From Prorocentrum cordatum (Eukaryota; Sar; Dinophyceae; Prorocentrales; Prorocentraceae), in the NCBI GenBank assembly GCA_963575745.1, contig CAUYUJ010016065.1, positions 229,001 through 293,000 of the forward strand: a DNA stretch of 64,000 nucleotides, given 5' to 3'. Below, piece by piece: positions 42,421 through 52,909 of this stretch. The position numbers and the translations under genes are program-made. Numbering within the stretch: the stretch's first letter is position 1; each line of letters begins with the position of its first letter. The notes beneath the pieces were generated by a model. That model was not told the DNA's origin. It made no database searches and saw only the letters and a program-made list of their open reading frames with translations.

Positions 42421-42552
42421 CACAGGGTGCGTCCCAGTGGATACGTGCCGGGCCACGACCCAGAGGAAGCGCACAAGAGTGCGTCCCAGTGGATACGTGC
42501 GGGGGCACGACCCAGAGGAAGCGCATGGGAGTGCGTCCCAGTGGATACGTGC
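42421..42552. repeat. 52-bp minisatellite, short array (3 units)
   Basis: GTCCCAGTGGATACGTGC recurs at exactly 52-base intervals (GGATAC at 42439, 42491, 42543). The last unit passes straight into the 160-bp satellite through the shared word TGCGGGCCCC. Confidence 0.95.
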
Positions 42553-43232
42553 GGGCCCCATAGGGAGGGGGCTCCCGCCTGAGACTTCCTCGCAGTTCAC
42601 TCACAGACGAGGCTCCCGCCTGAGACTTCCTCCATATTCAGGCTTGAGGAGCCCAAAAGTGACGACAGTTACAGGGTTCCGATGACCCGCTCGGATTACC
42701 AACATGATCTGCGGGCCCCATAGGGAGGGAGCTCCCGCCTGAGACTTCCTCACAATTCACTCAGACACGAGGCTCCCGCCTGAGACTTCCTCCAAATTCA
42801 AAATTGACGAGCCCAAAAGTGACGACAGTTACAGGGTTCCGATGACCCGCTCGGATTACCAACATGATCTGCGGGCCCCATAGGGAGGGGGCTCCCGCCT
42901 GAGACTTCCTCAGAATTCACTCACAGACGAGGCTCCCGCCTGAGACTTCCTCCAAATTCAGGCTTGAGGAGCCCAAAAGTGACGACAGTTACAGGGTTCC
43001 GATGACCCGCTCGGATTACCAACATGATCTGCGGGCCCCATAGGGAGGGGGCTCCCGCCTGAGACTTCCTCCCAATTCACTCACAGACGAGGCTCCCGCC
43101 TGAGACTTCCTCCATTTCAGGCCTGGGGAGCCCAAAAGTGACGACAGTTACAGGATTCCGATGACCCGCTCGGATTACCAACATGATCTGCGGGCCCCAT
43201 AGGGAGGGGGCTCCCGCCTGAGACTTCCTCAC
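42553..43232. repeat. 160-bp satellite, array 1
   Basis: Units marked by GATCTGCGGGCCCCATAGGG at 42706, 42866, 43026 and 43185 (spacing 160, 160, 159). Each unit has two copies of GGCTCCCGCCTGAGACTTCC about 40 bases apart, then AGTGACGACAGTTACAGGG and TGACCCGCTCGGATTACC. No coding capacity. Confidence 0.97.
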
Positions 43233-43530
43233 AATTTACTCAACGATGATGAGGATGAGGATGATGAGTGGTGGTGAAGATGAGTGGTGAAGAGGATGAT
43301 GATTGATTGTGAGTGGTGGTGGCGATGATGATGTTTGAATGAGGATGATGCCGATGCCGATGATGATGATGATGATGATGTTCGTGAGCGTGTGAGAGAG
43401 TGCGAGTGATGATGATGATGAGTATGTGAGTGACTAAGCATGTGAGAGAGCATCATCGATGATGCTGATGAGGTTGATGATGAGAGAGTGTGAGTGAGTG
43501 TGAGTGGGTGTGTGTGTGTGTTCCTGTTCC
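43233..43530. repeat. GATGATGAGG / TGTG module after satellite array 1
   Basis: An ACGATGATGAGGATGAGG start, about 240 bases of GATGATG and GTGAGAGAG words, then a TG run and TTCCTGCGCGGGGTGTCCAG. Repeated after arrays 2 (47429-47742) and 3 (50355-50670). Confidence 0.95.
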
Positions 43531-43558
43531 TGCGCGGGGTGTCCAGAGAAAACAAGAA

Positions 43559-43577
43559 CCCCACTTTGGATGTGGGG
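43559..43577. other. CCCCAC/GTGGGG hairpin
   Basis: CCCCAC (43559-43564) pairs with GTGGGG (43572-43577) over a TTTGGAT loop; preceded by AACAAGAA, followed by an A-run. Confidence 0.75.
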
Positions 43578-43599
43578 AAAAACAAATCATGGCTACATC

Positions 43600-43687
43600 A
43601 GCATCACCACCACCACCATCATCATCAGCATCATCCTCATCATCGCAACTAGCATCATCATCGTCATCAACATCATCGTCGTCGTAG
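43600..43687. repeat. CATCAT-type microsatellite
   Basis: Imperfect CAT/CAC triplets on the plus strand, leading to the 738-bp tandem duplication, which itself begins with more of the same (43688-43815). Confidence 0.85.
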
Positions 43688-44425
43688 TCGTCGCCGTCAT
43701 CGTCGTCGTCATCATCATCACCATCATCACCATCATCATCGTCGTCATCGCCGTCGTCTTCGTTATCGTCATCAGCGTCGTCGTCATATTCGTAGTCATC
43801 GCCATCGTCCTCACAGGGCAAATCGGAGCCCAGAGTTGCGAGGGTATCTAAATGAAAGTGGCCTGAACATCTGAGCTCAAGGCATATCGCAACCCAGAGT
43901 TGCCAAGATGTCTCGGGCGATAGCGCCCGGCCACCATGGGGCAGGGCACCGCCGAGATCCGAGGACGGAGGATGTCTCACGCGTAATTGACCTGAACACC
44001 TGAGCTCAGGGCATATCTGAGATCGGAGCCTCGAGGATGTCACAGGCGGAAGCGGCCAGACCACTAAGGGGCAGGGCATATCCGAGTCAACGTGGCGAGG
44101 ATGTCTCAGGCGCCAGTGGCCTGAACACTTCACTTCAGGGCGTCTCGGAACCCAAAGTTGCGAGGATGTCTCAGGTGAAAGTGGCCGGGCCACCATGGGG
44201 CAGGGCACTTCCGAGGTCAGAGTTGCGAGGATAGCTCACGCGAAAGCGGCCTGAACGCCTCACCCCAGGGCGTGTCGGTACCCAGATTTGCGAAGATGTC
44301 TGAAACGAAAGTGCATGGGTCACCGTGGGGCAGGGCACCTCCGAGTTCAGAGTTTCGAGGATGTCTCGGATCAGGTCAGGGCGTCTCGGAACCCAGAGTT
44401 GTGAGGACGTCATCGTCGTCATCGT
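43688..44425. repeat. 738-bp tandem duplication, unit 1
   Basis: Repeated head-to-tail at 44426-45163. The unit begins with CGTCATC triplets and continues with about ten degenerate 55-65 base sub-units of the form CCCAGAGTTGCGAGGATGTC TCAGGCGAAAGTGGCC. I found one certain difference between the two units (GTCTCAGGTGAAAG versus GTCTCAAGTGAAAG). Confidence 0.95.
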
Positions 44426-45163
44426 TCGTCGCCGTCATCGTCGTCGTCATCATCATCACCATCATCACCATCATCATCGTCGTCATCGCCGTCGTCTTCG
44501 TTATCGTCATCAGCGTCGTCGTCATATTCGTAGTCATCGCCATCGTCCTCACAGGGCAAATCGGAGCCCAGAGTTGCGAGGGTATCTAAATGAAAGTGGC
44601 CTGAACATCTGAGCTCAAGGCATATCGCAACCCAGAGTTGCCAAGATGTCTCGGGCGATAGCGCCCGGCCACCATGGGGCAGGGCACCGCCGAGATCCGA
44701 GGACGGAGGATGTCTCACGCGTAATTGACCTGAACACCTGAGCTCAGGGCATATCTGAGATCGGAGCCTCGAGGATGTCACAGGCGGAAGCGGCCAGACC
44801 ACTAAGGGGCAGGGCATATCCGAGTCAACGTGGCGAGGATGTCTCAGGCGCCAGTGGCCTGAACACTTCACTTCAGGGCGTCTCGGAACCCAAAGTTGCG
44901 AGGATGTCTCAAGTGAAAGTGGCCGGGCCACCATGGGGCAGGGCACTTCCGAGGTCAGAGTTGCGAGGATAGCTCACGCGAAAGCGGCCTGAACGCCTCA
45001 CCCCAGGGCGTGTCGGTACCCAGATTTGCGAAGATGTCTGAAACGAAAGTGCATGGGTCACCGTGGGGCAGGGCACCTCCGAGTTCAGAGTTTCGAGGAT
45101 GTCTCGGATCAGGTCAGGGCGTCTCGGAACCCAGAGTTGTGAGGACGTCATCGTCGTCATCGT
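44426..45163. repeat. 738-bp tandem duplication, unit 2
   Basis: Nearly identical to unit 1 and directly adjacent. The match ends at GACGTCATCGTCGTCATCGT, after which the sequence continues as a diverged third block. Confidence 0.95.
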
Positions 45164-45640
45164 TATCGTCATCAGCGTCGTCGTCGTCGTCATGCTTGTA
45201 GTCATCGTCATTGTTCTCACAGGGCATATCGGAACCCAGAGTTACGAGGATGTCTAAAGTGAAAGTGGCCTGAACACCTGAGCTCAAGGCATCTCGCAAC
45301 CCAGAGTTGCCAAGATGTCTCAGGCGAAAGTGCCCGGACACCATGGGGTAGGGCACCTCCGAGGTCAGAGTTCGAAGATGCCTTAGGCGGAAGCGGCCAG
45401 ACCACTAAGTGGCAGGGCATATCCGAGGTCAACGTTGCGAGGATGTTTCAGGCGGCAGTGGCTTGAACACTTCACTTCAGGGCATTTCGGAACTCAAAGT
45501 TGCGAGGATGTCTCAGGCGAAAGTGGCCGGGCCACCATGGGGCACGGCACTTCCGAGATCAGAGTTGCGAGGATATCACAAGCGAAAGCTGCCTGAACAC
45601 CTCACCCCAGGGCGTGTCGGAACCCAGAGTCCGAACACGA
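45164..45640. repeat. diverged third block of the 738-bp family
   Basis: The same sub-units (CCCAGAGTTRCGAGGATGTC, TCAGGCGRAAGTGGCC, CTGAGCTCAAGGC) with more substitutions and a shorter triplet head. Confidence 0.85.
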
Positions 45641-45699
45641 AAATTGAAAAAAGGGCATAGTTTCCTGCTTCAAAAGCACGAATGTAGATCGAACTGTGA

Positions 45700-46345
45700 A
45701 GCGTCCCAATGGATACGTGCCGGAGCACGACCCAGAGGAAGCGCACGGGAGTGCGTCCCAGTGGATACGTGCCAGAGCACGACCCAGAGGACGCGCACGG
45801 GAGTGCGTCCCAGTGGATACGTGCCAAAACACGACCCAGAGGAAGCGCACAGAGTGCGTCCCAGTGGATACGTGCCGGAACACGACCCAGAGGAAGCGCA
45901 CAGGAGTGCGTCCCAGTGGATACGTGCGGGGGCACGACCCAGAGGAAGCGCACAGGGGTGCGTCCCAGTGGATACGAGCCGAACACGACCCAGAGGAAAC
46001 GCACAGGGTGCGTCGCAGTGGATACGTGCGGGAGCACGACCCAGAGGAAGCGCACAGGGGTGCGTCCCAGTGGATACGTGCCGGGCCACGACCCAGAGGA
46101 AGCGCACAAGAGTGCGTCCCAGTGGATACGTGCGGGGGCACGACCCAGAGGAAGCGCACGGGAGTGCGTCCCAGTGGATACGTGCCGGGGCACGACACGA
46201 CCCAGAGGAACGACGAGGAAGCGCACAGGGGTGCGTCCCAGTGGATACGTGCCAGGGGCACGACCCAGAGGAAGCGCACAAGGGTGCGTCCCAGTGGATA
46301 CGTGCGGGGGCACGACCCAGAGGAGTGGTCCCAGTGGATGCGTGC
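45700..46345. repeat. 52-bp minisatellite, main array (about 13 units)
   Basis: GGATACGTGC recurs at 45711, 45763, 45815, 45866, 45918, 45970, 46020, 46072, 46124, 46176, then 46243, 46296 and 46336: mostly exact 52-base steps, one 67-base step with a small internal duplication, and a shortened last unit. Because 52 is not divisible by 3 and the unit has no stop in any phase, long ORFs appear in all six frames (for example a 16-17-residue repeating SQWIRAGARPRGSA). None is a credible gene. Confidence 0.95.
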
Positions 46346-46394
46346 CGGGAATAGCGTTCTGGGAACACGACGAACACGAAGTGGCCTACAGTTG

Positions 46395-47428
46395 GCTCCT
46401 CGCAATTCACTCAGAGACGAGGCTCCCGCCTGAGACTTCCTCCAAATTCAGGCCTGAGGAGCCCAAAAACTTCCTTGTTGCGTCCAAAATGTGGCCTGGG
46501 AACTGCGTTCTGGCAGCGCGAGAACCCAAAATTGACGACAGTTACAGGTTTTGGATGACCCGCTCGGATTACCAACATGATCTGCGGGCCCCATAGGGAG
46601 GGGGCTCCCGCCTGAGACTTCCTCGCAGTTCACTCACAGACGAGGTTCCCGCCTGAGACTTCCTCCATATTCAGGCTTGAGGAGCCCAAAATTGACGACA
46701 GTTACAGGATTCCGATGACCCGCTCGGATTACCAACATGATCTGCGGGCCCCATAGGGAGGGGGCTCCCGCCTGAGCCTTCCTCAGAATTCACTCACAGA
46801 CGAGGCTCCCGCCTGAGACTTCCTCCAAATTCAGGCTTGACGAGCCCAAAGTGACGACAGTTACAGGTTTCCGATGACCCGCTCGGATTACCAACATGAT
46901 CTGCGGGCCCCATAGGGAGGGGGCTCCCGCCTGAGCCTTCCTCAGAATTCACTCACAGACGAGGCTCCCGCCTGAGACTTCCTCCAAATTCAGGCTTGAG
47001 GAGCCCAAAATTGACGACAGTTATAAGTTTCCGATGACCCGCTCGGATTACCAACATGATCTGCGGGCCCCATAGGGAGGGAGCTCCCGCCTGAGACTTC
47101 CTCCCAATTCACTCACAGGCGAGGCTCCCGCCTGAGACTTCCTCCAAATTCATGCTTGAGGAGCCCAAAAGTAACGACAGTTACAGGTGTCCGATGACCC
47201 GCTCGGATTACCAACGTGATCTGCGGGCCCCATAGGGAGGGAGCTCCCGCCTGAGACTTCCTCCCAATTCACTCACAGACGAGGCTCCCGCCTGAGACTT
47301 CCTCCATTTCAGGCTTGACGAGCCCAAAAGTGACGACAGTTACAGGATTCCGATGACCCGCTCGGATTACCAACATGATCTGCGGGCCCCATAGGGAGGG
47401 GGCTCCCGCCTGAGACTTCCTCACAATT
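46395..47428. repeat. 160-bp satellite, array 2
   Basis: GATCTGCGGG at 46579, 46739, 46898, 47058, 47218 and 47377 (159-160 base spacing). The first unit has an aberrant insert starting TCCTTGTTGCGTCCAAAATG (46471), which also begins array 3 beside the helicase fragment. Confidence 0.97.
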
Positions 47429-47742
47429 CACTCAACGATGATGAGGATGAGGATGATGAGTGGTGGTGAAGATGAGTGGTGAAGAGGATGATGATTGATT
47501 GCGAGTGGTGGTGGCGATGATGATGTTTGAATGAGGATGATGCCGATGCCGATGATGATGATGATGATGATGTTCGTGAGCGTGTGAGAGAGTGCGAGTG
47601 ATGATGATGATGATGATGATGTGAGTGACTAAGCATGTGAGAGAGCATCATCGATGATGCTGATGAGGTTGATGATGAGAGAGTGTGAGTGAGTGTGAGT
47701 GGGTGTGTGTGTGTGTGTGTCCTGTTCCTGCGCGGGGTGTCC
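47429..47742. repeat. GATGATGAGG / TGTG module after satellite array 2
   Basis: Second copy of the 43233-43530 module; the TG run is longer (47701-47720). It ends GTGTCCAGAGAAAA and joins the 387-bp module directly, without the CCCCAC hairpin. Confidence 0.95.
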
Positions 47743-48129
47743 AGAGAAAATTACTCCGACGGAAGAACCCCACATAAGAATCCTCTGGGCGAATCTGGAA
47801 AAAGCCATCACCGTCGTCCTCGTGGTTGGTGAGGCGTCCTGGCTGTCTCTTCTGCGTATATTTCCTCTCGCCTTGGCGCGGGCCCCCCTTCCACTCCTTA
47901 CGTTGTCCCCATCCTCGCCCCCCTGTTTGTTCCGCGCCCCGCCACCTCCTCCCCTTCCTGTTGCATGAGCGCGCATGTCGATGTTCCTCGGCGCCGTCGC
48001 CGCCACGGCCAGCACAGGCGCGTTCTCTACTGGTCACGTCGCGCAGCCGTTGGGACAACCCCGCGGGCCAGGCTGTCGGGACAACCCCGCGAGCCGTTGG
48101 CGCGCAAGACCAAGCCGTTGGGACAACCC
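47743..48129. repeat. 387-bp repeated module, copy 2
   Basis: Matches 42034-42420 with very few changes and ends at GTTGGGACAACCCCGCGGG. Confidence 0.9.
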
Positions 48130-48158
48130 CGCGGGCTTCGAGCGAGGCGCAGCCGCGC

Positions 48159-49550
48159 TCAGGCGGAAGGCAGCGCGAAGCCCAGCTCTGCCGCGAGCTG
48201 CTTCGCCTCCGCCCTGGACAAAACCGCTCTCTTGTCGAACTCCAGGAGCGCCTTCCGCAGGGGCGCCGGCGGCCCGCACTCCAGGAACTCTCGCGGCGGC
48301 GGCCGCAGGATCAGCATGTTCCGCACGCACGTGGCGCGGGAGAACATGACGTAGAGGTGCAGCCACCGCTGCTCGTCCGACATGCCCGTGCGGCCAGCGT
48401 CCTCGTCTCTCGCGCAGTCGACGGTGACGCCCTTGCGCAGCGTCTGGCCCTGCGACAGCGTGGGGGTCAGGTAGGACGCGCGCGCCAGGGTGAACCCCGA
48501 GCGGCGCACGCTGTGCGCCCCCGAGCTCTGCCATGTGAACTCCCTTTCGCTAGGCCTGAACATCAGCAAGCTCCGCGCCCGCGCCTCGGCCTGGCCGTCG
48601 TCGTCGGCGCCTTCGGCGCCCTGCCGCAGCACCTCGGCGACCTCCTGGTAGATCGGAGACTCCTTGAAGCCGTGCACCTGCAGCCAGATTCCCTGCGGTA
48701 GGAAGCGGGGGCGAAAGAGCTGGCCTGCCGAGCACTCCTCGTAGCGCTGCTCGTCCTCGTGGTGGAACTCGAAGGACACGATGGTGGCCCGCTGCTCCTG
48801 CACGAGCCCCAACTTCTTCTTCAGCTCCTCCTGCGCTGCCGTGAACCGCACCTCCATGCCGACGTGGGCCGGCAAAACGCCGTGGATGTCCCCCGTCTTG
48901 TGCATGTTCGGGACGTTCAGGAGGCGCCGACCCGCGTCGGGCTCGCCCTGAATCGTGCCGCACTCGTCAACGGCCTGCAGGAAAACAAGGGGCACGCCCA
49001 GACGCCGAGCGTCGCGACGAGCGCGCGTGTTGATCCACCTCGCCAGCGTCTCCCAGTATATGCCCATGCCGTAGCCGAGCCGAAAGTTCTCGTGCTGGTG
49101 CCGAGGGTCCAGGACGCCCTGGTTGTCCGTGGCCAACGTCTTCTCCCAGGCGGACCAGACCTCAGGTGGGAAGGGCTTGCCCTCGCGCATGCAGCCCAGG
49201 AGCGTGATCAGAGGGTCCCCGGGCTCGAAGCGCTTCGTGCCCTTCAGCTCGAAGACGCAGGGGATCTGAGAGAAGACCTTGATGGCGTGCTGGATCTCCA
49301 CCGTCGGCGGGTCCGCGTACCTGTACGACTCGTCGTCGTCCAGGCGCTCGTTCACGTCCGTCAGGAGGCCAATGCTGCCGGTGGGCTTCAGCTGCAGGAA
49401 ATCGCCGAGGTGCAACACGATGGGCACGCGCCCGAAGTGGTGGTGTGGCCGCTGGTAGTTCGACTCCTGCACGTCGTGCGTGTCACTGCGTCCGTGGCAG
49501 GCGCGAAGGTCCAGCGCGTTGTACAGCGCGGCTGCCACCATGCTTATCTC
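48159..49550 (-). pseudogene. PIF1-like DNA helicase, C-terminal fragment
   Basis: A minus-strand reading frame of about 460 credible codons. HLGDFLQLKP (nominal residues 101-110 of the ORF from 49712) matches PIF1-family motif III. TLSQGQTLRKGVTVD (418-432) matches motif V (S/T-Q-G-x-T), and LYVMFSRATCVRNMLIL (453-469) matches motif VI. PIF1 enzymes are ATP-driven 5'-3' helicases. The N-terminal ATPase half with the Walker A and B motifs is absent: upstream of about residue 56 the frame runs into satellite sequence, so the copy is 5' truncated. The stop at 48159 (PSA-stop) looks like the natural end. The 3' side meets the 387-bp module 30 bases later. Confidence 0.75.
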
Positions 49551-50354
49551 CTCCTTGTTGCGTCCAAAATGTGGCCTGGGAGCTGCGTTCTGGCAGCGCG
49601 AGAACCCAAAATTGACGACAGTTACAGTTTTGGATGACCCGCTCGGATTACCAACATGATCTGCGGGCCCCATAGGGAGGGAGCTCCCGCCTGAGACTTC
49701 CTCGCAGTTCACTCACAGACGAGGCTCCCGCCTGAGACTTCCTCCATATTCAGGCTTGAGGAGCCCAAAAGTGACGACAGTTACAGGGTTCCGATGACCC
49801 GCTCGGATTACCAACATGATCTGCGGGCCCCATAGGGAGGGGGCTCCCGCCTGAGCCTTCCTCAGAATTCACTCAGAGACGAGGCTCCCGCCTGAGACTT
49901 CCTCCAAATTCAGGCTTGACGGAGCCCAAAAGTGACGACAGTTACAGGGTTCCGATGACCCGCTCGGATTACCAACATGATCTGCGGGCCCCATAGGGAG
50001 GGGGCTCCCGCCTGAGCCTTCCTCAGCAATTCACTCACAGACGAGGCTCCCGCCTGAGACTTCCTCCAAATTCAGGCTTGAGGAGCCCAAAAGTGACGAC
50101 AGTTACAGGGTTCCGATGACCCGCTCGGATTACCAACATGATCTGCGGGCCCCATAGGGAGGGAGCTCCCGCCTGAGACTTCCTCCCAATTCACTCACAG
50201 ACGAGGCTCCCGCCTGAGACTTCCTCCATTTTCAGGCCTGGGGAGCCCAAAAGTGACGACAGTTACAGGGTTCCGATGACCCGCTCGGATTACCAACATG
50301 ATCTGCGGGCCCCATAGGGAGGGGGCTCCCGCCTGAGACTTCCTCACAATTTAC
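49551..50354. repeat. 160-bp satellite, array 3
   Basis: GATCTGCGGG at 49658, 49818, 49979, 50140 and 50300 (160-161 spacing). The array starts with the TCCTTGTTGCGTCCAAAATG variant also found at 46471. Confidence 0.97.
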
Positions 50355-50611
50355 TCAACGATGATGAGGATGAGGATGATGAGTGGTGGTGAAGATGAGT
50401 GGTGAAGAGGATGATGATTGATTGTGAGTGGTGGTGGCGATGATGATGTTTGAATGAGGATGATGCCGATGCCGATGATGATGATGATGATGATGTTCGT
50501 GAGCGTGTGAGAGAGTGCGAGTGATGATGATGATGAGTATGTGAGTGACTAAGCATGTGAGAGAGCATCATCGATGATGCTGATGAGGTTGATGATGAGA
50601 GAGTGTGAGTG

Positions 50612-50642
<31 letters not shown>

Positions 50643-50670
50643 TCCTGTTCCTGCGCGGGGTGTCCAGAGA
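50355..50670. repeat. GATGATGAGG / TGTG module after satellite array 3
   Basis: Third copy of the module, with a TG run at 50619-50641, followed by two CCCCAC hairpin blocks. Confidence 0.95.
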
Positions 50671-50730
50671 AAACAAGAACCCCACTTTGGATGTGGGGAA
50701 CAAGAACCCCACTTTGGATGTGGGGAAAAA
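50671..50730. repeat. two tandem AACAAGAACCCCAC hairpin blocks
   Basis: Each 27-base block has CCCCAC and GTGGGG around TTTGGAT (50680-50698 and 50707-50725). Confidence 0.85.
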
Positions 50731-50869
50731 TAAGTCTGGAGCGGGAGCGCTGTTGTTGGGGGGCCGGTTTGGGCGGTCCCCCAAACCGCTCGAGCGCGAG
50801 CGAGCGTGAGCCGGCGCCTCGGTGAGAGCGCCAGAGCGTCTTTAAGGGGCCCAACAATAAACATTGTTT

Positions 50870-52560
50870 AGTAAGTAATTGGCATTCAACCACAACAACA
50901 ACAACAACAACAACCAGCTTAAGACTGTTCGCTCTTGTATGCTCGAATGTCCAATAACGCGTATTTCTCAGATCCTCGATACCCGCCGTCTTCGTCTCCG
51001 ATAGTACCCCTCTTGGGGGGTATACCTCTGTTCCCTGCAGGCCGGGCCCCGGCAAGCGGCGGGGCGGCCGCGGACCGTCAGCCTGGCCAGCGGCAGCGCT
51101 GATCGGCGGCAGCCCGACCCCGAGAGGGAAGGGCAGGGGACCGACCACGACGACGACGACGTCGTCGACGACGACGACGACGGCGACGACGTCGACGACG
51201 ACGACGAGCGAAAGCGAGAGCGAGAGAGAGAACGACAGCAGAGCCAAGAAGGGCACGAAGTAGGCCACGAAGGGCGACAGCGGGGACACGAAGGGAATGC
51301 GTATGGGGCCACGAAATGCGCGAACGAGCAGGGACCACGAAGGGCAGATAATGCGGGGCCACAAAAGGTAACGATGGGGCCACTGAGGGTAGCAACTGGG
51401 CCACGTAGAACAGCGAGGGGGCCACAAAGGGCGACAGCGGGGCCACGAAGGGCATGCACATGGTGCCACGACGAGCGCGAACACGCCGGGGCCACGAAGG
51501 GCATTGGGCCGCGGAAAGCAAGGACGGGGCCACTGAGGGCAGAGACGAGACCACGAAGGGTAGCGAGGAGGGCGCGAAGGGCGACAAAGGAGCCACGAAG
51601 GGCATGCATATGGGGCCACGAAGGGCGCGAACGAGCGGGGGCCACGAATGGCATGGCTGCAACGGGGCCACGACGGGCATGTGTATGGGGCCACGAAGGG
51701 CTGCAACGGGGCCCCGAATGGCAGCGAGGGGGCCACGAGGGACTGCAACGGGGCCACGAAGGGCAGCGACGGGGCCACGAAGGGCTGCAACGGGGCCACG
51801 AATCGCAGCGAGGGGGCCGCGAAGGGCTGCAACGGGGCCACGAAGGGCAGCGAGGGGACCACGAATGGCTGCAACGGGGCCATGAAGGGCAGCGAAGGGG
51901 CCACGAAGGGCTGCAACGGGTCCACGGAGGGCAGCGACGGGGCCACGACGGGCTGCAACGGGGCCACGAAACAAAGCGAGGGGGCCACGAAGGGCTGCAA
52001 CGGAGCCACGAAGGGCAGCGAGGGGGCCACGAAGGGCTGCAACGGGTCCACGAAGGGCACCGAAGAGGCCACGAAGGGCTGCAACGGGGCCACGAAAGGC
52101 AGCGAGATCCCGATTCCTACGTAATCGGCGAAGGAGTCCTAAGCGTGAGCGCGACTCCTGGGTGCCTGAATGTCGGGAGCGCGGCGCTTGAGTAAATTGC
52201 AGGGGATTCCAACGCAAGGGCGCTATTCATTAGTAGATTGTAGACAAATCTCCAGCGAGAGCGCGACTCCACAACGCCGAGAGAGCGATTCCTGAATACA
52301 TTGTAAGGAAGTCCTGAGCGAGACCGCAATTCCTGAATAACATGCGGGAAAATCTCAGGCGGGAGCGGGGGTGGGGGTCCTAGCAAAATTGCGCGAAAAC
52401 GCCTCAGGCGGGAGCCGTTGTTGCTGCAACCCGGGGGGGGCAACAACGCAATTTGAGGATACAGACTTTCCCTGGTAAAAAAAGGTCTGAGCGCCTGGAG
52501 GGGCCTTTCAATTGAAAAATACAGTGTGCACCGGAGGGGAGGATCAACAATAACTATTCC
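50870..52560. repeat. about 1.7-kb composite repeat, copy 1
   Basis: Parts in order: a CAACAA tract, TCCTCGATACCCGCCGTCTT, GCAAGCGGCGGGGCGGC, a CGACGA triplet block (51139-51210), the 21-bp minisatellite (51290-52105), and degenerate 45-50 base units with GAGCGAGAGCGCGACTCC and TCTCAGGCGGGAGC (52106-52430). The same order recurs at 52561-54110. Confidence 0.85.
51290..52105. repeat. 21-bp GGGGCCACGAAGGGCWGCRAC minisatellite, array 1
   Basis: GGGGCCACGAAGGGCTGCAA and GGGGCCACGAAGGGCAGCGA alternate, most clearly from 51660 to 52105, with longer variant units before that. A period divisible by 3 gives seven-residue repeats in every frame (for example FVAPLQP or ALRGPVA on the minus strand). I do not consider these genes. 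Confidence 0.95.
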
Positions 52561-52854
52561 TCAATGATGAGAGTCCCGCGACAGCAACAATCATTTTAAG
52601 ACTGCTCGCCCTTATCTGCTCGAGTGTCCCATGACGTGAATTTCCCAAACCCTCGATACCCGCCGTCTTCGTCTTCGATCGAACTTTTGGGGGGTGTACC
52701 TTTCTTCCCTACAGGCTGGTCCACGGCAAGCGGCGGGGCAGCGCGGACCGTCGGCCTGGCCAGCAGCGGCGCTGATCGGCGGGGCGGCCGCGGACCGTCG
52801 ACCCGACCCCAAGAGGAACGGACAGGGGACCGACCACGACGACGACGACGACAT

Positions 52855-52909
<55 letters not shown>

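Noticed and set aside
45700-46345. CRISPR-like array
   Set aside because: The units are contiguous 52-mers without unique spacers, in a eukaryotic context.
45500-46596. Six overlapping ORFs with a repeating SQWIRAGARPRG-type peptide
   Set aside because: Produced by a 52-bp tandem repeat with no stop in any phase; no start context, domain or preferred frame.
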